64,000 bases of DNA from Bradyrhizobium erythrophlei (GCA_900129675.1 FSRD01000001.1:2345501-2409500), one strand, 5' to 3'. Counted from the first letter of the stretch, positions 26,816-37,208 are shown. The notes: a model not told the origin generated them from the letters alone. A program made the numbers and translations.

Positions 26816-27931
26816 ATGACAGCGAGCATTGCACTGACTGCGGCGAAAAGCGGGCGGCCTATCTCAGCACATCGACGCAGACTTGGCGTTGCTGCAATTG
26901 TCTTGGCGCCCGCGATCATGTTTTTTTCCCATAGTGCGTTGGCCGATGAAGGCGGCGTCAGCTTCTGGGTCCCCGGTTTCTTCGGAAGTTTGGCAGCCAC
27001 GCCGCAGCAGCCGGGTTGGTCGCTGGCGACGATCTACTACCATACCTCCGTATCGGCTGGCGCCGACGTCGCGCGTGCACGTGAATTCACGCTCGGCAGG
27101 GTTCCGGGCAACGTTACGGTAAACGCAAATCTGAATTTGAGCGTCAACGCCACCGGAGATCTCGGCTTTGTCATTCCGACCTATGTGTTCGCAACGCCGG
27201 TGCTCGGAGGCCAGGCGTCGGTTTCCCTTGTGAGTGCCTACGGTGTCGTAAGCACCACTCTGGCAGGCCAATTGGCGGGGAGCCTAACAGGACCGGGCGG
27301 CGGTAGCATCCCGTTCTTGCGTTCCGACAGCATCAACGATACGACGTGGGGTTTTGGCGATCTGGTCCCGCAATTCGCTTTGCGTTGGAATGCCGGCGTT
27401 AACAACTACATGACCTACATCACCGGCGACATACCTGTTGGAGCCTACCAATCCAACCGCTTGTCGAATTTAGGTATCGGGCACGGTGCGATCGACGCAG
27501 GCGGTGGCTACACTTATTTTAATCCGGCGACCGGCCATGAGTTCTCAGGTGTGCTGGGGTTTACCTATAATTTCAAAAATACTGCAACACAGTATCAGAA
27601 TGGCGTCGACCTGCACTTCGATTGGGGCGCATCGCAATTTCTGACCAAGCAGGTTCAGGTGGGTCTGGTAGGGTATGCCTACAAAGACATCGGCTGCGAC
27701 AGCGGCTCAGGCGACCATGTCGGTTGCTTCCAATCGCAGGTGTTCGGCATCGGGCCGCAGTTTGGCTACGTCTTTCCCCTTAGCGAGACCCTTCAAGGTT
27801 ACATCAATCTCAAGGGCTACGCAGAATTTGGCGGCTCGGATCGGCCCACCGGCTGGAACACATGGCTGACATTTGTCATCTCACCCGCGGCGGCGCCTCC
27901 GCCAGCGCCGAGGCGGATGATTACGAAATAG
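26816..27931 (+). CDS. SphA/MetA-type outer-membrane protein
   Basis: A 371-residue protein. After an N-terminal basic stretch and signal-like helix (GVAAIVLAPAIMFFSHSALA) comes a Gly- and aromatic-rich beta-strand protein with FWVPGFFGSLAATPQQPGW, DLVPQFALRWNAGVNNYMTY, GHEFSGVLGFTYNF and a C-terminal beta segment. This is the pattern of the phenol-degradation MetA/SphA family of putative outer-membrane transport proteins. The ATG at 26816 is preferred to the earlier in-frame start at 26750. A short Pro/Ala tail (PAAAPPPAPRR) ends the protein. No catabolic genes are adjacent, so the substrate remains open. Confidence 0.82.
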   Translation: MTASIALTAAKSGRPISAHRRRLGVAAIVLAPAIMFFSHSALADEGGVSFWVPGFFGSLAATPQQPGWSLATIYYHTSVSAGADVARAREFTLGRVPGNVTVNANLNLSVNATGDLGFVIPTYVFATPVLGGQASVSLVSAYGVVSTTLAGQLAGSLTGPGGGSIPFLRSDSINDTTWGFGDLVPQFALRWNAGVNNYMTYITGDIPVGAYQSNRLSNLGIGHGAIDAGGGYTYFNPATGHEFSGVLGFTYNFKNTATQYQNGVDLHFDWGASQFLTKQVQVGLVGYAYKDIGCDSGSGDHVGCFQSQVFGIGPQFGYVFPLSETLQGYINLKGYAEFGGSDRPTGWNTWLTFVISPAAAPPPAPRRMITK

Positions 27932-28181
27932 CAGCGCAGCGAACCGTCGCTAGCTCGATGTCCGAATTGGGTCTTGGCCGCGTGAAAACGCCGAAATCGA
28001 ATTTGCGAACGGAAATTTCGTCTCGACTTCAGCCGTCGTGCTTGATTTCGTGAACCCACAGCGGGCCGGACGGTGGCCGCGCTGCCTTCGACGGCAGGCA
28101 CGGTTCGATGAAGCCGGAGGGCCGCCGACGCTGGACCATGGCCGGAGAATAGAGCAATGGCCTCGCGGTTTAACCGCGCCA

Positions 28182-28919
28182 GTGAAGGCAGCGTATGGTT
28201 CGTCGGTCGAGCGCGGCCACGCCATCCCGTCCGGTGGCGTGGCCGCAGGTGCTTTCACGAATAGTGATGCGGCCGAAGAGTTCGAGGACGAGCGCGATGA
28301 CTATGATGACTTGCTCGATGCGCTCGGCCGCACGGAAGAGCAGGATCACCGGATTTCGGTTCATGAGGCTGGCCACGTCGTCGCAGCGCGGCTCCTCGGG
28401 CATCCTGTTGGCGGTCTGACCGTAAACCCGGACCCAGACCGCGGATCGGAAGGCTTGTGTTGGGGCGTTGGACATAAGGAGGCGTTCGCGAGCGGTCGCG
28501 GCGACGCCTCGAACGTTCGCGATGTACTAGCTCCGCTGATGCCGAAAGCTGGTGAGGATCGCCGCGCCGTCTCGGATGTCTTCGGGAATGTGTATGCTCA
28601 GTGCATCGAGCTTATGTCCGGTCGAGCTGCCGAACGTATGCTGTTAGGTGGAGAGCCCGCGCCTCCCGCCGACGACCTGCGTCAGGCGCGCGAGCTTGCG
28701 ATGCTAATCAGCTCCAGTGAGGAAGCGATCGAGACCTTTATCGCGCACTGTGATGTTGCGGCGCGCGACTTGTTGCTGCCTCACGGCGATGTCGTGATGG
28801 TGCTGTCCACTGTCTTGCGCATCAAGCGCACGAACTGCGGCTGCCTTCAAACCCGGCGTGATATCGCATCCGTAGACCGGAGAGCGGTCCCGGTATCTAA
28901 ACCGGAGCTAATGAGCTAG
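28182..28919 (+). CDS. Stand-alone HEAGH metalloprotease-like protein (M41/FtsH-peptidase-like)
   Basis: About 245 residues if the GTG at 28182 is used; the frame is open to 28038 and the true start is uncertain. The zinc-site motif VHEAGHVVAARLLGHPVGGL lies near residue 60 and matches the HEAGHA motif of FtsH-type (M41) peptidases. ELMSGRAAERMLLGGEPAPP follows, like the conserved SGRAAE region of that peptidase, with ADDLRQARELA as the third-ligand helix. There is no AAA ATPase or membrane segment. The family exists as peptidase-only proteins; whether it is proteolytic is unknown. The acidic stretch EEFEDERDDYDDLLDALG precedes the motif. Confidence 0.75.
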   Translation: MKAAYGSSVERGHAIPSGGVAAGAFTNSDAAEEFEDERDDYDDLLDALGRTEEQDHRISVHEAGHVVAARLLGHPVGGLTVNPDPDRGSEGLCWGVGHKEAFASGRGDASNVRDVLAPLMPKAGEDRRAVSDVFGNVYAQCIELMSGRAAERMLLGGEPAPPADDLRQARELAMLISSSEEAIETFIAHCDVAARDLLLPHGDVVMVLSTVLRIKRTNCGCLQTRRDIASVDRRAVPVSKPELMS

Positions 28920-28957
28920 GATACAGCTTGGGGGGCGTTGAAGACGGAGGTCGGTCA

Positions 28958-29140
28958 ATGAGTATGATTTACCCAAATCCCGTTTTGGACCCAAATGCGC
29001 AGGCCAAGTCAATGATCGACGCAGTGACAGGTCACCAGCCGAGCCCGTTGGACAGCGAATTCTCATCGGAAACACCAACGACGCGGAAACAGAAAACCGT
29101 CGAGAAAAACGTCAAATCTCGTCGGATGGAAAACGAGTAG
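28958..29140 (+). CDS. Small hypothetical protein, 60 residues
   Basis: ATG at 28958 preceded by GACGGAGG, a good ribosome-binding site. The product MSMIYPNPVLDPNAQAKSMI continues into a polar, Ser/Thr/Lys-rich tail (KQKTVEKNVKSRRMENE). It begins about 38 bases after the metalloprotease-like gene and could be co-transcribed with it. No family recognised. Confidence 0.55.
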   Translation: MSMIYPNPVLDPNAQAKSMIDAVTGHQPSPLDSEFSSETPTTRKQKTVEKNVKSRRMENE

Positions 29141-29440
29141 TCACGCGCGCGGGCAAGCAAGTAGCAGGCGATTTCGCGAAAGGCGCGCCTCAAGGGGCGT
29201 GCTCGCACGCACTTTGATCGATCACCTGGAGCTGACCCTAAACGTCTCCCAGCCCGGCCCACTTCCGATATTGGGGCCAAAGCGGGCATGGTCCCATTTG
29301 AGCAGGAATGTCGCAGTTTGACCCGCAACAGACGTCAAGCCTCCCGAAGGGCAATTTCTCGCCGGTTGAAACCATGATATCTTGAAACCTCTGAGGAGCC
29401 GAGGCCATCCGACACCCAGCCATCGAACTGGAGAATTGTC

Positions 29441-29755
29441 ATGGGCATCACTCGCCGCGCCGCAACTCTTGGCATAATATTTTTTGTAGCACTGGCCCTT
29501 ATCATATATTTCTTTGATAGGCCAATCGTTCCCGAGCCGATCGACCGCGATTCAACCGCACTCGCCCTGGCGAGCCAGATCGAGAAGTGCACGCGCATTT
29601 ACGGCAACGAGAGCACGCGGAGAAAAGACTTTGCGAACTGTCAAAGCAATTGCTCGAAGAACACGGATGATAAGATCAGAGTCTGTATCGATGCGTGTCA
29701 GGCTACAGCGGATCAGTTCAGCAATTGTGCAAATCAAGGTATCATTGGTAAATAG
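29441..29755 (+). CDS. Small membrane-anchored Cys-containing protein
   Basis: A 104-residue protein: a short basic N-terminus (MGITRRAA), one hydrophobic helix (TLGIIFFVALALIIYFF) and a polar outer part with six Cys (EKCTRIYGN, ANCQSNCSKN, RVCIDACQA, SNCANQG), probably disulfide-bonded in the periplasm. GGAGAATTGTC precedes the ATG. It resembles in style the Cys-rich exported product encoded next at 29846. No named family. Confidence 0.65.
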   Translation: MGITRRAATLGIIFFVALALIIYFFDRPIVPEPIDRDSTALALASQIEKCTRIYGNESTRRKDFANCQSNCSKNTDDKIRVCIDACQATADQFSNCANQGIIGK

Positions 29756-29845
29756 CATCGCTGCCCTAGTGGCGCAGCGTGATGCTGCTATCGAACGGAT
29801 GTCACTCCAAACTTGTCGTGTTTTCGACCTAAAGTGGGCTGGGCC

Positions 29846-30140
29846 ATGAAATATAGCAAGCGGTCGTTTGCCTTCGTCTCCGTACTGTTCGCAGTGCTTT
29901 CTGTCATCGAGCATCGGAACACTTAATGCGCGCGACGCCGATCTCGCATCTCTCACCTTCGCGGCGGCTCAGACCACTAAACAGCAACGCATAAATACCT
30001 GTCGTGCGCGATATCGCGACTGCCTGTCCTTGAAGCAAATACCATCCTCCGAGTGTCGGGGCATTTACCAGGATTGCACCCGCTATACTTGTAATACTGG
30101 TCCAGCTGGTCGGCCGTCTTGGCCAGGGTTTCCGTCGTAA
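29846..30140 (+). pseudogene. Small exported Cys-containing protein, frameshifted after the signal peptide
   Basis: The ATG at 29846 opens MKYSKRSFAFVSVLFAVLS, a good signal peptide, but the frame ends at the TAA at 29924-29926. The neighbouring frame continues without a stop as LNARDADLASLTFAAAQTTK and a Cys-spaced region (NTCRARYRDCLSLKQ, SSECRGIYQDCTRYTCN) to 30140. A one-base shift near 29900-29920 would give a single exported protein of about 97 residues. Confidence 0.55.
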
Positions 30141-30159
30141 TTGATCGCGAAGGCCGCCG

Positions 30160-30430
30160 CGCTTCTCGCCCGTGCTGACGAGGTGATCGAGTGGGGCCCG
30201 ACCGGCCGTGCGTTGCAAGCCGAATGTGATGATCTGGAGATGATTGGTCTTGCGCTTCTGTATCCGGCCCTTGAACGGAGGTTTTGCCCTCCTGGCCATC
30301 ATGGATATCCGCGCACATCCGATCTCATTCTGAGAAAGGCCCTGAAAGGCCGGTTGTGCCACCAGATCACGGATGCGACGGCGAGACCATTTCTCCATCT
30401 TCTCAATCCAACTCGCAGACCTCGGCAGGT
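30160..30430 (+). repeat. Repeated segment beside IS110 copy 1
   Basis: About 270 bp related to 41625-41875: shared landmarks are CGTGCGTTGCAAG/CGCGCGTTGCAAG, TGTATCCGGCC, GGCCATCATGGATATC and CTCGCAGACCTCGGC. In the plus frame both read GRALQ/RALQ ... APGHHGY-like (here CPPGHHGYPR), hinting at a decayed coding sequence. Both copies lie just beyond the 3' end of an IS110 transposase gene; no other gene occupies this gap. Confidence 0.65.
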
Positions 30431-30487
30431 ATCTTTCTGCTTTGCTTGGTGGTGCTCGGGATCAGCCCTTAGGTTGAACCCGAGCGC

Positions 30488-31540
30488 TTACGCCGTTCTC
30501 GGCTCGACGCGCGCTTCGTAGCTGCGACCTTGCGCCAAAACGGTCCAGGTGATCCGCGCCAGCTTGTTGGCCAGTGCAGTTGCCAGAACATTGTGATGCA
30601 GGCGTTTTGCGGCGGTCGTGAGCCACGCTCCGAAGCTGTGCTTTTGCCAGTTTTCCGGTCTGAGCAGAATAACGCGAGCACCCTGCATGAACAGCATGCG
30701 CAGATAGCGGTTCCCGCGTTTGCTGATGCGGCCGAGGATCGTCCGATCGCCCGTCGACATTTGCTTCGACACCAGGCCGAGCCATGCAGCGAAGTCACGC
30801 CCTTTGGCAAAGGCAGCGCCATTACCAATGGCCGCCATCATTGCGCTCGCGATGATCGGGCCTACACCCGGAACCGTCATCAACTGCCGACAGCCCTCGG
30901 TGCCTCGCGCCAGCACTTCGATCTCTTCTGTCACCTGTTCAATACGTCCGTCGAGATGCCGCCAATCGCCGCTGAGGTCCTCGATGATCCTGATCATACG
31001 GGGGGACAATACGTCGGTGCGCTTGGCCAGAAGTTCCGGGAGTTGCTGACGAAGGAACCGAAGGCCCTGGCGCACCGGAATGCCGCGCTCCAGCAGGAAG
31101 GCGCGGATTTGATTGATGATGCCGGTACGCTGGCTGACCAACCGCTCCCGTACCCGGTGCAGCGCCTGCAGGTCCAGTTGATCGGCGGTCTTGGTCGCCA
31201 CGAACTTCATGGTCGGTCGCCGCACCGCCTCGGCGATTGCCTCGGCATCGCGGAAGTCATTCTTCTGTCCCTTCGAATAGGGACGAACATACTTCGCTAG
31301 CATCAACCTGGCATCGTGGCTAAGGCTATCGAGTTTGCGGCTGAGATGATGTGCGCCGACGCAGGCTTCCATGCCGACCAGGCACGGCGGCATGTTGGCA
31401 AAGCGTGCTTCTACCTGGCCACGTGACCACTTCTGCCGCAGCACGATCGCACCGCGCTCACCGTGGCCGACAACATGGAACGAGTTCTTGCCGATATCGA
31501 TGCCGATCACGGCGATTGCGCTCTCCAACTTCTGGGACAT
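30488..31540 (-). CDS. IS110-family transposase, copy 1
   Basis: A 350-residue DEDD (RuvC-like) transposase. The N-terminal catalytic region has VIGIDIGKNSFHVVGHG, the Glu in LVGMEACVGAHHLSR and the Asp pair in NDFRDAEAIAEAVRR. The C-terminal transposase_20 part has LMTVPGVGPIIASAMMAAIG with the catalytic Ser region, and WLGLVSKQMSTGDRTILGRI. Start chosen at 31540 (MSQKLES) to match copy 2; an upstream open frame covers the element's 5' non-coding end. Full-length, possibly active. Confidence 0.9.
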   Translation of the reverse strand: MSQKLESAIAVIGIDIGKNSFHVVGHGERGAIVLRQKWSRGQVEARFANMPPCLVGMEACVGAHHLSRKLDSLSHDARLMLAKYVRPYSKGQKNDFRDAEAIAEAVRRPTMKFVATKTADQLDLQALHRVRERLVSQRTGIINQIRAFLLERGIPVRQGLRFLRQQLPELLAKRTDVLSPRMIRIIEDLSGDWRHLDGRIEQVTEEIEVLARGTEGCRQLMTVPGVGPIIASAMMAAIGNGAAFAKGRDFAAWLGLVSKQMSTGDRTILGRISKRGNRYLRMLFMQGARVILLRPENWQKHSFGAWLTTAAKRLHHNVLATALANKLARITWTVLAQGRSYEARVEPRTA

Positions 31541-31622
31541 GGCGTGCTTTTCGTCTTTGGCGCCCCTTCCCAGCATGCTATTGCTGGTGGGGCAGGAGCA
31601 CGGCCGGACCATCCCATTAACG
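31541..31622 (-). other. Conserved 5' end of IS110 copy 1 with hairpin (bridge-RNA candidate)
   Basis: The stretch upstream of the transposase is conserved with 43142-43222 up to CCATCCCATTAACG, where similarity stops, so the element probably ends near 31622. It contains a stem, CCCAGC with GCTGGT enclosed by CCCC/GGGG, at 31563-31592. IS110-group elements are known to encode a bridge RNA in this end; that this is one is inference. Confidence 0.4.
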
Positions 31623-31840
31623 GGCGTCAGGCCCGCCGCGAGGTTGTATCGCGGGGACGCGTGTGCGAATGCGGCAGTTCTTTTGATCGCAAACAAAAAT
31701 CCTCAGCGCGCGTCGATCTGCCGAAATCGCATGGACACAGCATGAGCTGTCGGGAAGGCTTCTAACGTCGACAGTGGCATTGCCAGCGCGAGGAGCGCCA
31801 GCAATGCTGACCCATCTCAGGCAATGAGAGGAGATCAGCG

Positions 31841-32110
31841 ATGAATAAAACTAGACAGGTCTGGCTTGGATTACTGGCGTCGGTTGCGGCTGTGACCATA
31901 GCAACCGCACCGGCTTTCGCGCAAAAGAAATCCAACATCGTCATGCTGATGTCCGACGACACCGGATGGGACGATCTCGGTGCCTATCTCGGTGGAGCAG
32001 CGCTCGGCCACCCGACGCCGAACCTTGATCGCATCGCCAAGGAAGGTGCGGTGTTGGACCGTTGTCGATATGAAGAACGACTGGAAAACCATATTCCCGT
32101 TTGGGAGTAA
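31841..32110 (+). pseudogene. Truncated arylsulfatase N-terminus
   Basis: Starts after GAGGAGATCAGCG with a signal peptide (VWLGLLASVAAVTIATAPAFA) and the sulfatase start NIVMLMSDDTGWDDLGAYLG, whose two Asp residues are metal ligands, then HPTPNLDRIAKEGAV. The usual continuation to the C-x-P/S-x-R formylglycine motif is missing: after GAVLDRC the frame passes into unrelated sequence and stops at 32110. A different frame there reads DMKNDWKTIFPFGSK and stops, possibly the 3' end of this or another gene joined by deletion. Only about 70 of some 500 residues remain. Confidence 0.8.
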
Positions 32111-32198
32111 GTGAGAACGCGAACGCTGTTTATTTTCGAACCAGCAGCGCCATGGCAGAGAAACAGAAATCCCTGGATTGTCCACGCGGAGGCTATCC

Positions 32199-33293
32199 AT
32201 GCATTCGGCCACGTATCTAACGAGTCTGGTTTCATCGGCGATTGTTGCCGCCCTGTTGACTCTGCCGACTGCGATGGCGGAGGACGGATGGTATCCGGCA
32301 GAGATCGACGTCTGGTCACCGCCGTTCAACACCAAACATCAGCATACATTGCAGCAATACATGCCGCCGGCTCACGCGAGCCGGGTGTGGCGCATATGTG
32401 CCTCGATTCCGCACCTCAAAGACGACTATTGGTTGGCGGTCAACTTCGGGCTGGTCAACGAAGCAAAGCGATTGGGTGTCGGTCTTAACCTCTACGAGGC
32501 CGGGGGATATGAGAATCTTGCAACACAGCAAAACCAAATCGCCGAATGCGTCGCACAGAACAAAGCGGATGCCCTGATTATCGGCGCAATCTCGGCCGAT
32601 GGATTGAACAGCGTGATTGCCGACTACAGCTCCAAGGGCATACCCGTGATCGACCTGATCAACGGCATCAATTCGGACAAGATTGCCGCCCGAGTGGCCG
32701 CGGATTTCTACGACATGGGACTTGCCGCGGGAAAATATCTTACAGCCCTTCCATTGGATACGCCTAACAAGACTGCCAAGGTTGCTTGGTTTTCGGGTCC
32801 CGCAGGTGCGGCCTGGGTCGCGGCCGGTGATAAAGGGTTTCGGGCTGCACTCAACGGATCCTCGCTGTCCGTCATCGACGGGGGATTTGGCGATACCGGT
32901 ATCGCCGCGCAAACTCGCCTGATCGAAGCTGTGCTGGACGGTCATCCAGACATCGACTTTATTGCTGGAACCGCCGTTTCGGCTGAAGCAGCCGTACAGG
33001 TTTTACAGAAGCGGAATCTAGAGCAACGGATCAAGATCATCTCATATTACTTCGGTCCCGGGGTCTATCGTGCTATCAAGCGAGGTGCGATTTTGTCCGC
33101 TCCGAGTGACAGTCAGGCTGTGCTGGCACGCATCTCGATCGATCAGGCGGTGCGCGCTTTGGAAAAGCAACAAATGATCCGCCACCTCGGCGTCACTATC
33201 AAAATGGTAGATCTCAAGTCGCTGTCGGAATTCAATTTGAATTCGAGTATTGCTCCGGCCGGATTCCGCCCGATTTTCAGCGTCGCGCCGTAG
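32199..33293 (+). CDS. TorT-like periplasmic binding protein
   Basis: A 364-residue periplasmic-binding-protein-like protein. The ATG at 32199 has GCGGAGG seven bases upstream and opens a signal peptide (TSLVSSAIVAALLTLPTAMA). Mature features are WYPAEIDVWSPPFN, the first-lobe VWRICASIPHLKDDYWLAVN, NQIAECVAQNKADALIIGAI and GIPVIDLINGI. This fits TorT, which binds TMAO and contacts the sensor kinase TorS. Its stop is 29 bases before a TorS-like kinase gene, supporting the role as kinase-activating ligand sensor. The ligand need not be TMAO; no TMAO reductase is in the window. Confidence 0.85.
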   Translation: MHSATYLTSLVSSAIVAALLTLPTAMAEDGWYPAEIDVWSPPFNTKHQHTLQQYMPPAHASRVWRICASIPHLKDDYWLAVNFGLVNEAKRLGVGLNLYEAGGYENLATQQNQIAECVAQNKADALIIGAISADGLNSVIADYSSKGIPVIDLINGINSDKIAARVAADFYDMGLAAGKYLTALPLDTPNKTAKVAWFSGPAGAAWVAAGDKGFRAALNGSSLSVIDGGFGDTGIAAQTRLIEAVLDGHPDIDFIAGTAVSAEAAVQVLQKRNLEQRIKIISYYFGPGVYRAIKRGAILSAPSDSQAVLARISIDQAVRALEKQQMIRHLGVTIKMVDLKSLSEFNLNSSIAPAGFRPIFSVAP

Positions 33294-33322
33294 GCCGGGT
33301 TGCGCGGCTTTTGGTGGGCAAA

Positions 33323-36300
33323 ATGGCAAAGGGCAGTGCCTGGAAATCACAGTTTCTGCTTTCGGCAATTGTATTCGTCGCAGGCATGATGGCGACGCTT
33401 TGCTTAAGCTATTTTTTCTATCAAAAGTCGGAGAAAGACTGGAACATTCGCGTCGATCAAACCGCCGAGCGCCTTTCCAACACGCTGCTGTCATGGCTGG
33501 AGGAAAGTTACGCGCCGGTATCGGGACTGGTCGCGCTGGTCGAAAATTCTAACACGGTCGAACCGAGCGAATTCCTCAATGCTTTTGAAAGTATGCAGTC
33601 TCGGTCGACGACGGTGCTGCTCGACGAAGCGAGCCTTCTTCGACTTAACCGGGTCGGCCAATGGCAGGTAACTATTTCATCGGACGCACTAGGTTATCCC
33701 GGCCGATATATTACACTAACCGATGTCGCCAGTACTTTGTCCCTGGCGTCTAAGCGGCCGAACCAATTTACTCTCAGCCCGCCGTTTAAGTCCGAAAGTG
33801 GCCGGACCATCTCAGCGATTGCTCTTTCCGCTTCCGCCACAGTGGAGCCGACAATCGTTGTCGGAACGTTGAACTACGATACACTGTTTGAAGGCATGCG
33901 GTCCGGCCCGGTACCGAAGGGCATTTTTCTAAAACTGAGTGGACGCTTTCTTGGTCGACCTGACCTGATGTCCGTGGTCACACCTCCGAACGACCGGCAG
34001 TTTCGGCACATATCAACGACGAGAGTGGCAACCGCCGGCGCGGACATAGAGATATCGTGGGCCGCGACGAGCGAATTCGACGGCGGCCCATCCTACGGAG
34101 TAGCGTTAGCAGGATTGCTAGGCGGCCTAAGCCTAACCACTGGATTCACCTTATTTAGCGGTTTCTTGATTCGGCGAAATAGACAGATCGAACGGAAGGT
34201 GGACGAGGCGACGTTTGCCCTGCGGAAGTCATCTGAATCCCTGGGCCGAGAGCGGGCACTCCTCCGTTCACTGATCGATTCCATTCCCGACCTGATTTTC
34301 GCCAAGGACATTCGCGGGGTCTATATCACCAGCAACAAGGCTTTTGCGAAGCTGTTGGGCAGGACCGCACACGATGTAGTTGGGAAGACCGATCTGGATA
34401 TTTTCCCCGCCGATTTCGCCGTTTCCGTCCGAGAGCGCGACGCCGACGTGGTCAAGGCGGGCGCCATAACGACCAGAGAGGAAGAAGTCACCTACCCCGA
34501 CGGTCGCGCGGCGCAGGTGGAAACCAGCAAGATTCCTTTCATTGCCGATGACGGCGAACTTTATGGCCTGATTGGTGTCAGCCGTGACATTACCGAACGC
34601 AAGAAGACCGAGCGGGTCCTGGCGATCGAGCGGGAGAGGCTACAGCGTATTCTCGATGCCTCACCGGTCGGAGTGGCGATAACGAGCGACAATGTCGCGC
34701 GTTTTACCAATCCACGAATGGAAGAAATGTTCGCCCTCCGGGTGGGCTCCGCCGTGCCTGATCTCTATGTTCATCCCGACCAGCGAAACTTGCTGCTGGA
34801 TGAGCTCGATCGCGCGGGTATCGTTCGGGACTTCGGGGTTCAGCTTCGTGGCCGCAACGGCGAGATACGCGACAGCCTCACCACCCTCATGCATATGGAA
34901 TATGAGGGACGGCGGGGGGTGCTTGGTTGGGTAGTGGATGTCACCGAGTTAAAAAAGATTCAAACAGCCTTGTCGGAAGCCAAGGTCGCCGCCGAGGACG
35001 CCACCAAGATAAAGGCCGAGTTCCTCGCCAACATGAGCCATGAGATCCGCACTCCGATGAACGCCGTCATCGGTCTCGCGCATTTGTGCCTCAAAACGGA
35101 TCTGAGCGCCAAGCAACGCGATTATGTCGGCAAGATTCACAATGCAGGTACGTCGCTGCTGTCGATCATCAGCGATATTCTCGATTTCTCTAAAATCGAG
35201 GCGGGTAAGCTCAACATCGAGAACGTCAGCTTCGAGATTGACTCGGTCATGAACAACATTGCGACCATGGTCGCCCAGAAGATCCAGGACAAGGACCTGG
35301 AGCTTCTGTTTGATATCTCGCCGGACATCCCGCCCGCGCTTCTCGGCGATCCGTTGCGGCTAGGACAGGTGCTTATCAATCTGCTTGGCAACGCAGTGAA
35401 GTTCACGGAAACGGGTGAGGTATGCCTTATCGGCGAGTTGCTGGAGCGGACAGGTGACAAGGTCAAGCTGCAGTTCTCCGTCAAGGATACCGGCATCGGC
35501 ATGACCAGGGAGCAGGCGAACCGGCTATTTCAAGCATTCTCCCAAGCGGACTCGTCGACATCGCGCAAATATGGTGGAACTGGACTAGGCTTGGCCATCT
35601 CAAAGCGGCTGGTTGAGCTGATAGGCGGCTCTATCTGGGTTGTAAGCGAGCCGGGCGAAGGAAGCACTTTCAGCTTCACGGGCTGGTTTGGTCTTTCGGA
35701 AGCGGTCCCGCGCAGGGTGGTGCCGACGCGGTTCGGATCTCTCAAAACCTTGATTGTCGATGACAATGCCGCGGCCCGCGAGGTGTTGGAAGACCTGCTG
35801 TCGACTGTTGGCGGCGAAATCGAACAGGTGGCATCGGGCGCGGAAGCAATCGATGCGGTTAAGCACGCCGAAGCAGGCCGGCCGTTCGATCTGGTCCTGC
35901 TGGATTGGCGCATGCCCGGCCTCGACGGTGTCGAGACCGCCCGCAGGATCCGGGCAGATGGCTCGCTCAAACACGTACCAGCTATCGTCATCGTCACCGC
36001 TTTCGGCCGCGAGGAGGTACACGCCGAGGCTGAGAGCGCGGGCGTTGACGGCTTCCTGGTGAAGCCGGTCAACCGCTCTATGCTGGTCGACCTGCTGGTC
36101 GAAATCTTTGCTCCCGAGCACAGGGCGGCCGCTCGCCAGGCGATCAAGGCGACAGCATACGAGCTGAACGGATTGCGGGTCTTGCTGGCCGAAGACAACA
36201 CGATCAACCAGCAGATCGCCGTCGAGCTACTCGAAGGTGTCGGCGTCTCCATCGATGTCGCCAATAACGGACGAGAGGCGCTGAATATGCTCTTGGCCGA

Positions 36301-37204
36301 TGGCGGCAATGCCCGGTACGACGTGGTGTTGATGGACCTGCAAATGCCGGAGATGGACGGCTATCAAGCTACCGCCCGTATCCGCGCTGCCCCGGGGCTG
36401 GCGGAACTTCCCATCATTGCCATGACCGCGCACGCAACGGCCGAGGAACGCGACCGTTGTTTGGCGGCGGGCATGCGCGGCCACATCACGAAACCGATCG
36501 ATCCCGAACTGCTGTATCGAACTCTCATGCAATTCCACCGGCCAAGCCAAGCGGCGATGGCGGCCAAGCCGGTCGAACGCTTTTCGCAATCGCCAGCGCT
36601 CTCCGAAATTGCTGGGCTTGACGTCGCCGACGGACTCAACCGGGTGGCCGGTAACAGGAAACTTTACCGCTCGTTGCTAGGGCAGTTCGTCGACCAGCAA
36701 GCCGACACCGTTTCCGCCGTCCGTGCCTCACTGGCACGCGAGGACTTCGCCTCGGCCGAACGCTTGGTGCACACACTCAAGGGGGTCTCTGGAAATCTGG
36801 GGGCGAAGGCGCTGAGCGGCCTCGCCGCCGAACTGGAGAGGTCGCTCAGGAATCGCAATGCCCGGTCGCTGGAGGCCGGCCTGTCTGGCATTGCCCCCGA
36901 GTTGGCGCGGTTGATGGAAGCGATCCGCAATTTCCTGGCGGCAGGCGCTACCGACGCCCCGTTGCGGACTTCGATCTCCGATTTGGCGGAAACCGTGACG
37001 CTGCTGAGGCACCTCAAACAGATGCTGGCGGATGATGACGGTGCCGCCCTCGACTACTTGCTGCAAGCGCGCGAGCGGATCAAGGGCGCCATTTCCGAAG
37101 CCGACTTGGATTCCTTGCAGAAGGCCGTGGGTGATTTCGATTTCGCCGCGGCACTCGACCGCCTCACCGGCATCGCGCAGAAGCACAACCTTTCCCTGGA
37201 GTGA
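33323..37204 (+). CDS. TorS-like hybrid sensor histidine kinase with PAS, two receivers and HPt
   Basis: A 1293-residue membrane kinase. A helix near residues 10-30 ([20 protein letters not shown]) and a second near 260-280 ([20 protein letters not shown]) bracket a periplasmic sensor domain of about 230 residues. Two PAS domains follow ([16 protein letters not shown] and [15 protein letters not shown]). HisKA has His573 in [15 protein letters not shown]; the ATPase has [14 protein letters not shown] and [10 protein letters not shown]. Two receivers have Asp861 ([11 protein letters not shown]) and Asp1005 ([13 protein letters not shown]), and an HPt domain has His1150 ([11 protein letters not shown]). 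All phosphorelay residues are intact. It sits between the TorT-like gene and the receiver-cyclase, its likely ligand sensor and output. Start: ATG 33323 ([10 protein letters not shown]). Confidence 0.92.
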   Translation: MAKGSAWKSQFLLSAIVFVAGMMATLCLSYFFYQKSEKDWNIRVDQTAERLSNTLLSWLEESYAPVSGLVALVENSNTVEPSEFLNAFESMQSRSTTVLLDEASLLRLNRVGQWQVTISSDALGYPGRYITLTDVASTLSLASKRPNQFTLSPPFKSESGRTISAIALSASATVEPTIVVGTLNYDTLFEGMRSGPVPKGIFLKLSGRFLGRPDLMSVVTPPNDRQFRHISTTRVATAGADIEISWAATSEFDGGPSYGVALAGLLGGLSLTTGFTLFSGFLIRRNRQIERKVDEATFALRKSSESLGRERALLRSLIDSIPDLIFAKDIRGVYITSNKAFAKLLGRTAHDVVGKTDLDIFPADFAVSVRERDADVVKAGAITTREEEVTYPDGRAAQVETSKIPFIADDGELYGLIGVSRDITERKKTERVLAIERERLQRILDASPVGVAITSDNVARFTNPRMEEMFALRVGSAVPDLYVHPDQRNLLLDELDRAGIVRDFGVQLRGRNGEIRDSLTTLMHMEYEGRRGVLGWVVDVTELKKIQTALSEAKVAAEDATKIKAEFLANMSHEIRTPMNAVIGLAHLCLKTDLSAKQRDYVGKIHNAGTSLLSIISDILDFSKIEAGKLNIENVSFEIDSVMNNIATMVAQKIQDKDLELLFDISPDIPPALLGDPLRLGQVLINLLGNAVKFTETGEVCLIGELLERTGDKVKLQFSVKDTGIGMTREQANRLFQAFSQADSSTSRKYGGTGLGLAISKRLVELIGGSIWVVSEPGEGSTFSFTGWFGLSEAVPRRVVPTRFGSLKTLIVDDNAAAREVLEDLLSTVGGEIEQVASGAEAIDAVKHAEAGRPFDLVLLDWRMPGLDGVETARRIRADGSLKHVPAIVIVTAFGREEVHAEAESAGVDGFLVKPVNRSMLVDLLVEIFAPEHRAAARQAIKATAYELNGLRVLLAEDNTINQQIAVELLEGVGVSIDVANNGREALNMLLADGGNARYDVVLMDLQMPEMDGYQATARIRAAPGLAELPIIAMTAHATAEERDRCLAAGMRGHITKPIDPELLYRTLMQFHRPSQAAMAAKPVERFSQSPALSEIAGLDVADGLNRVAGNRKLYRSLLGQFVDQQADTVSAVRASLAREDFASAERLVHTLKGVSGNLGAKALSGLAAELERSLRNRNARSLEAGLSGIAPELARLMEAIRNFLAAGATDAPLRTSISDLAETVTLLRHLKQMLADDDGAALDYLLQARERIKGAISEADLDSLQKAVGDFDFAAALDRLTGIAQKHNLSLE

Positions 37205-37208
37205 TCGG

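Noticed and set aside
30530..31300. 256-residue plus-strand frame
   Set aside because: Antisense shadow of the IS110 copy 1 transposase; a similar 463-residue frame is antisense to copy 2.
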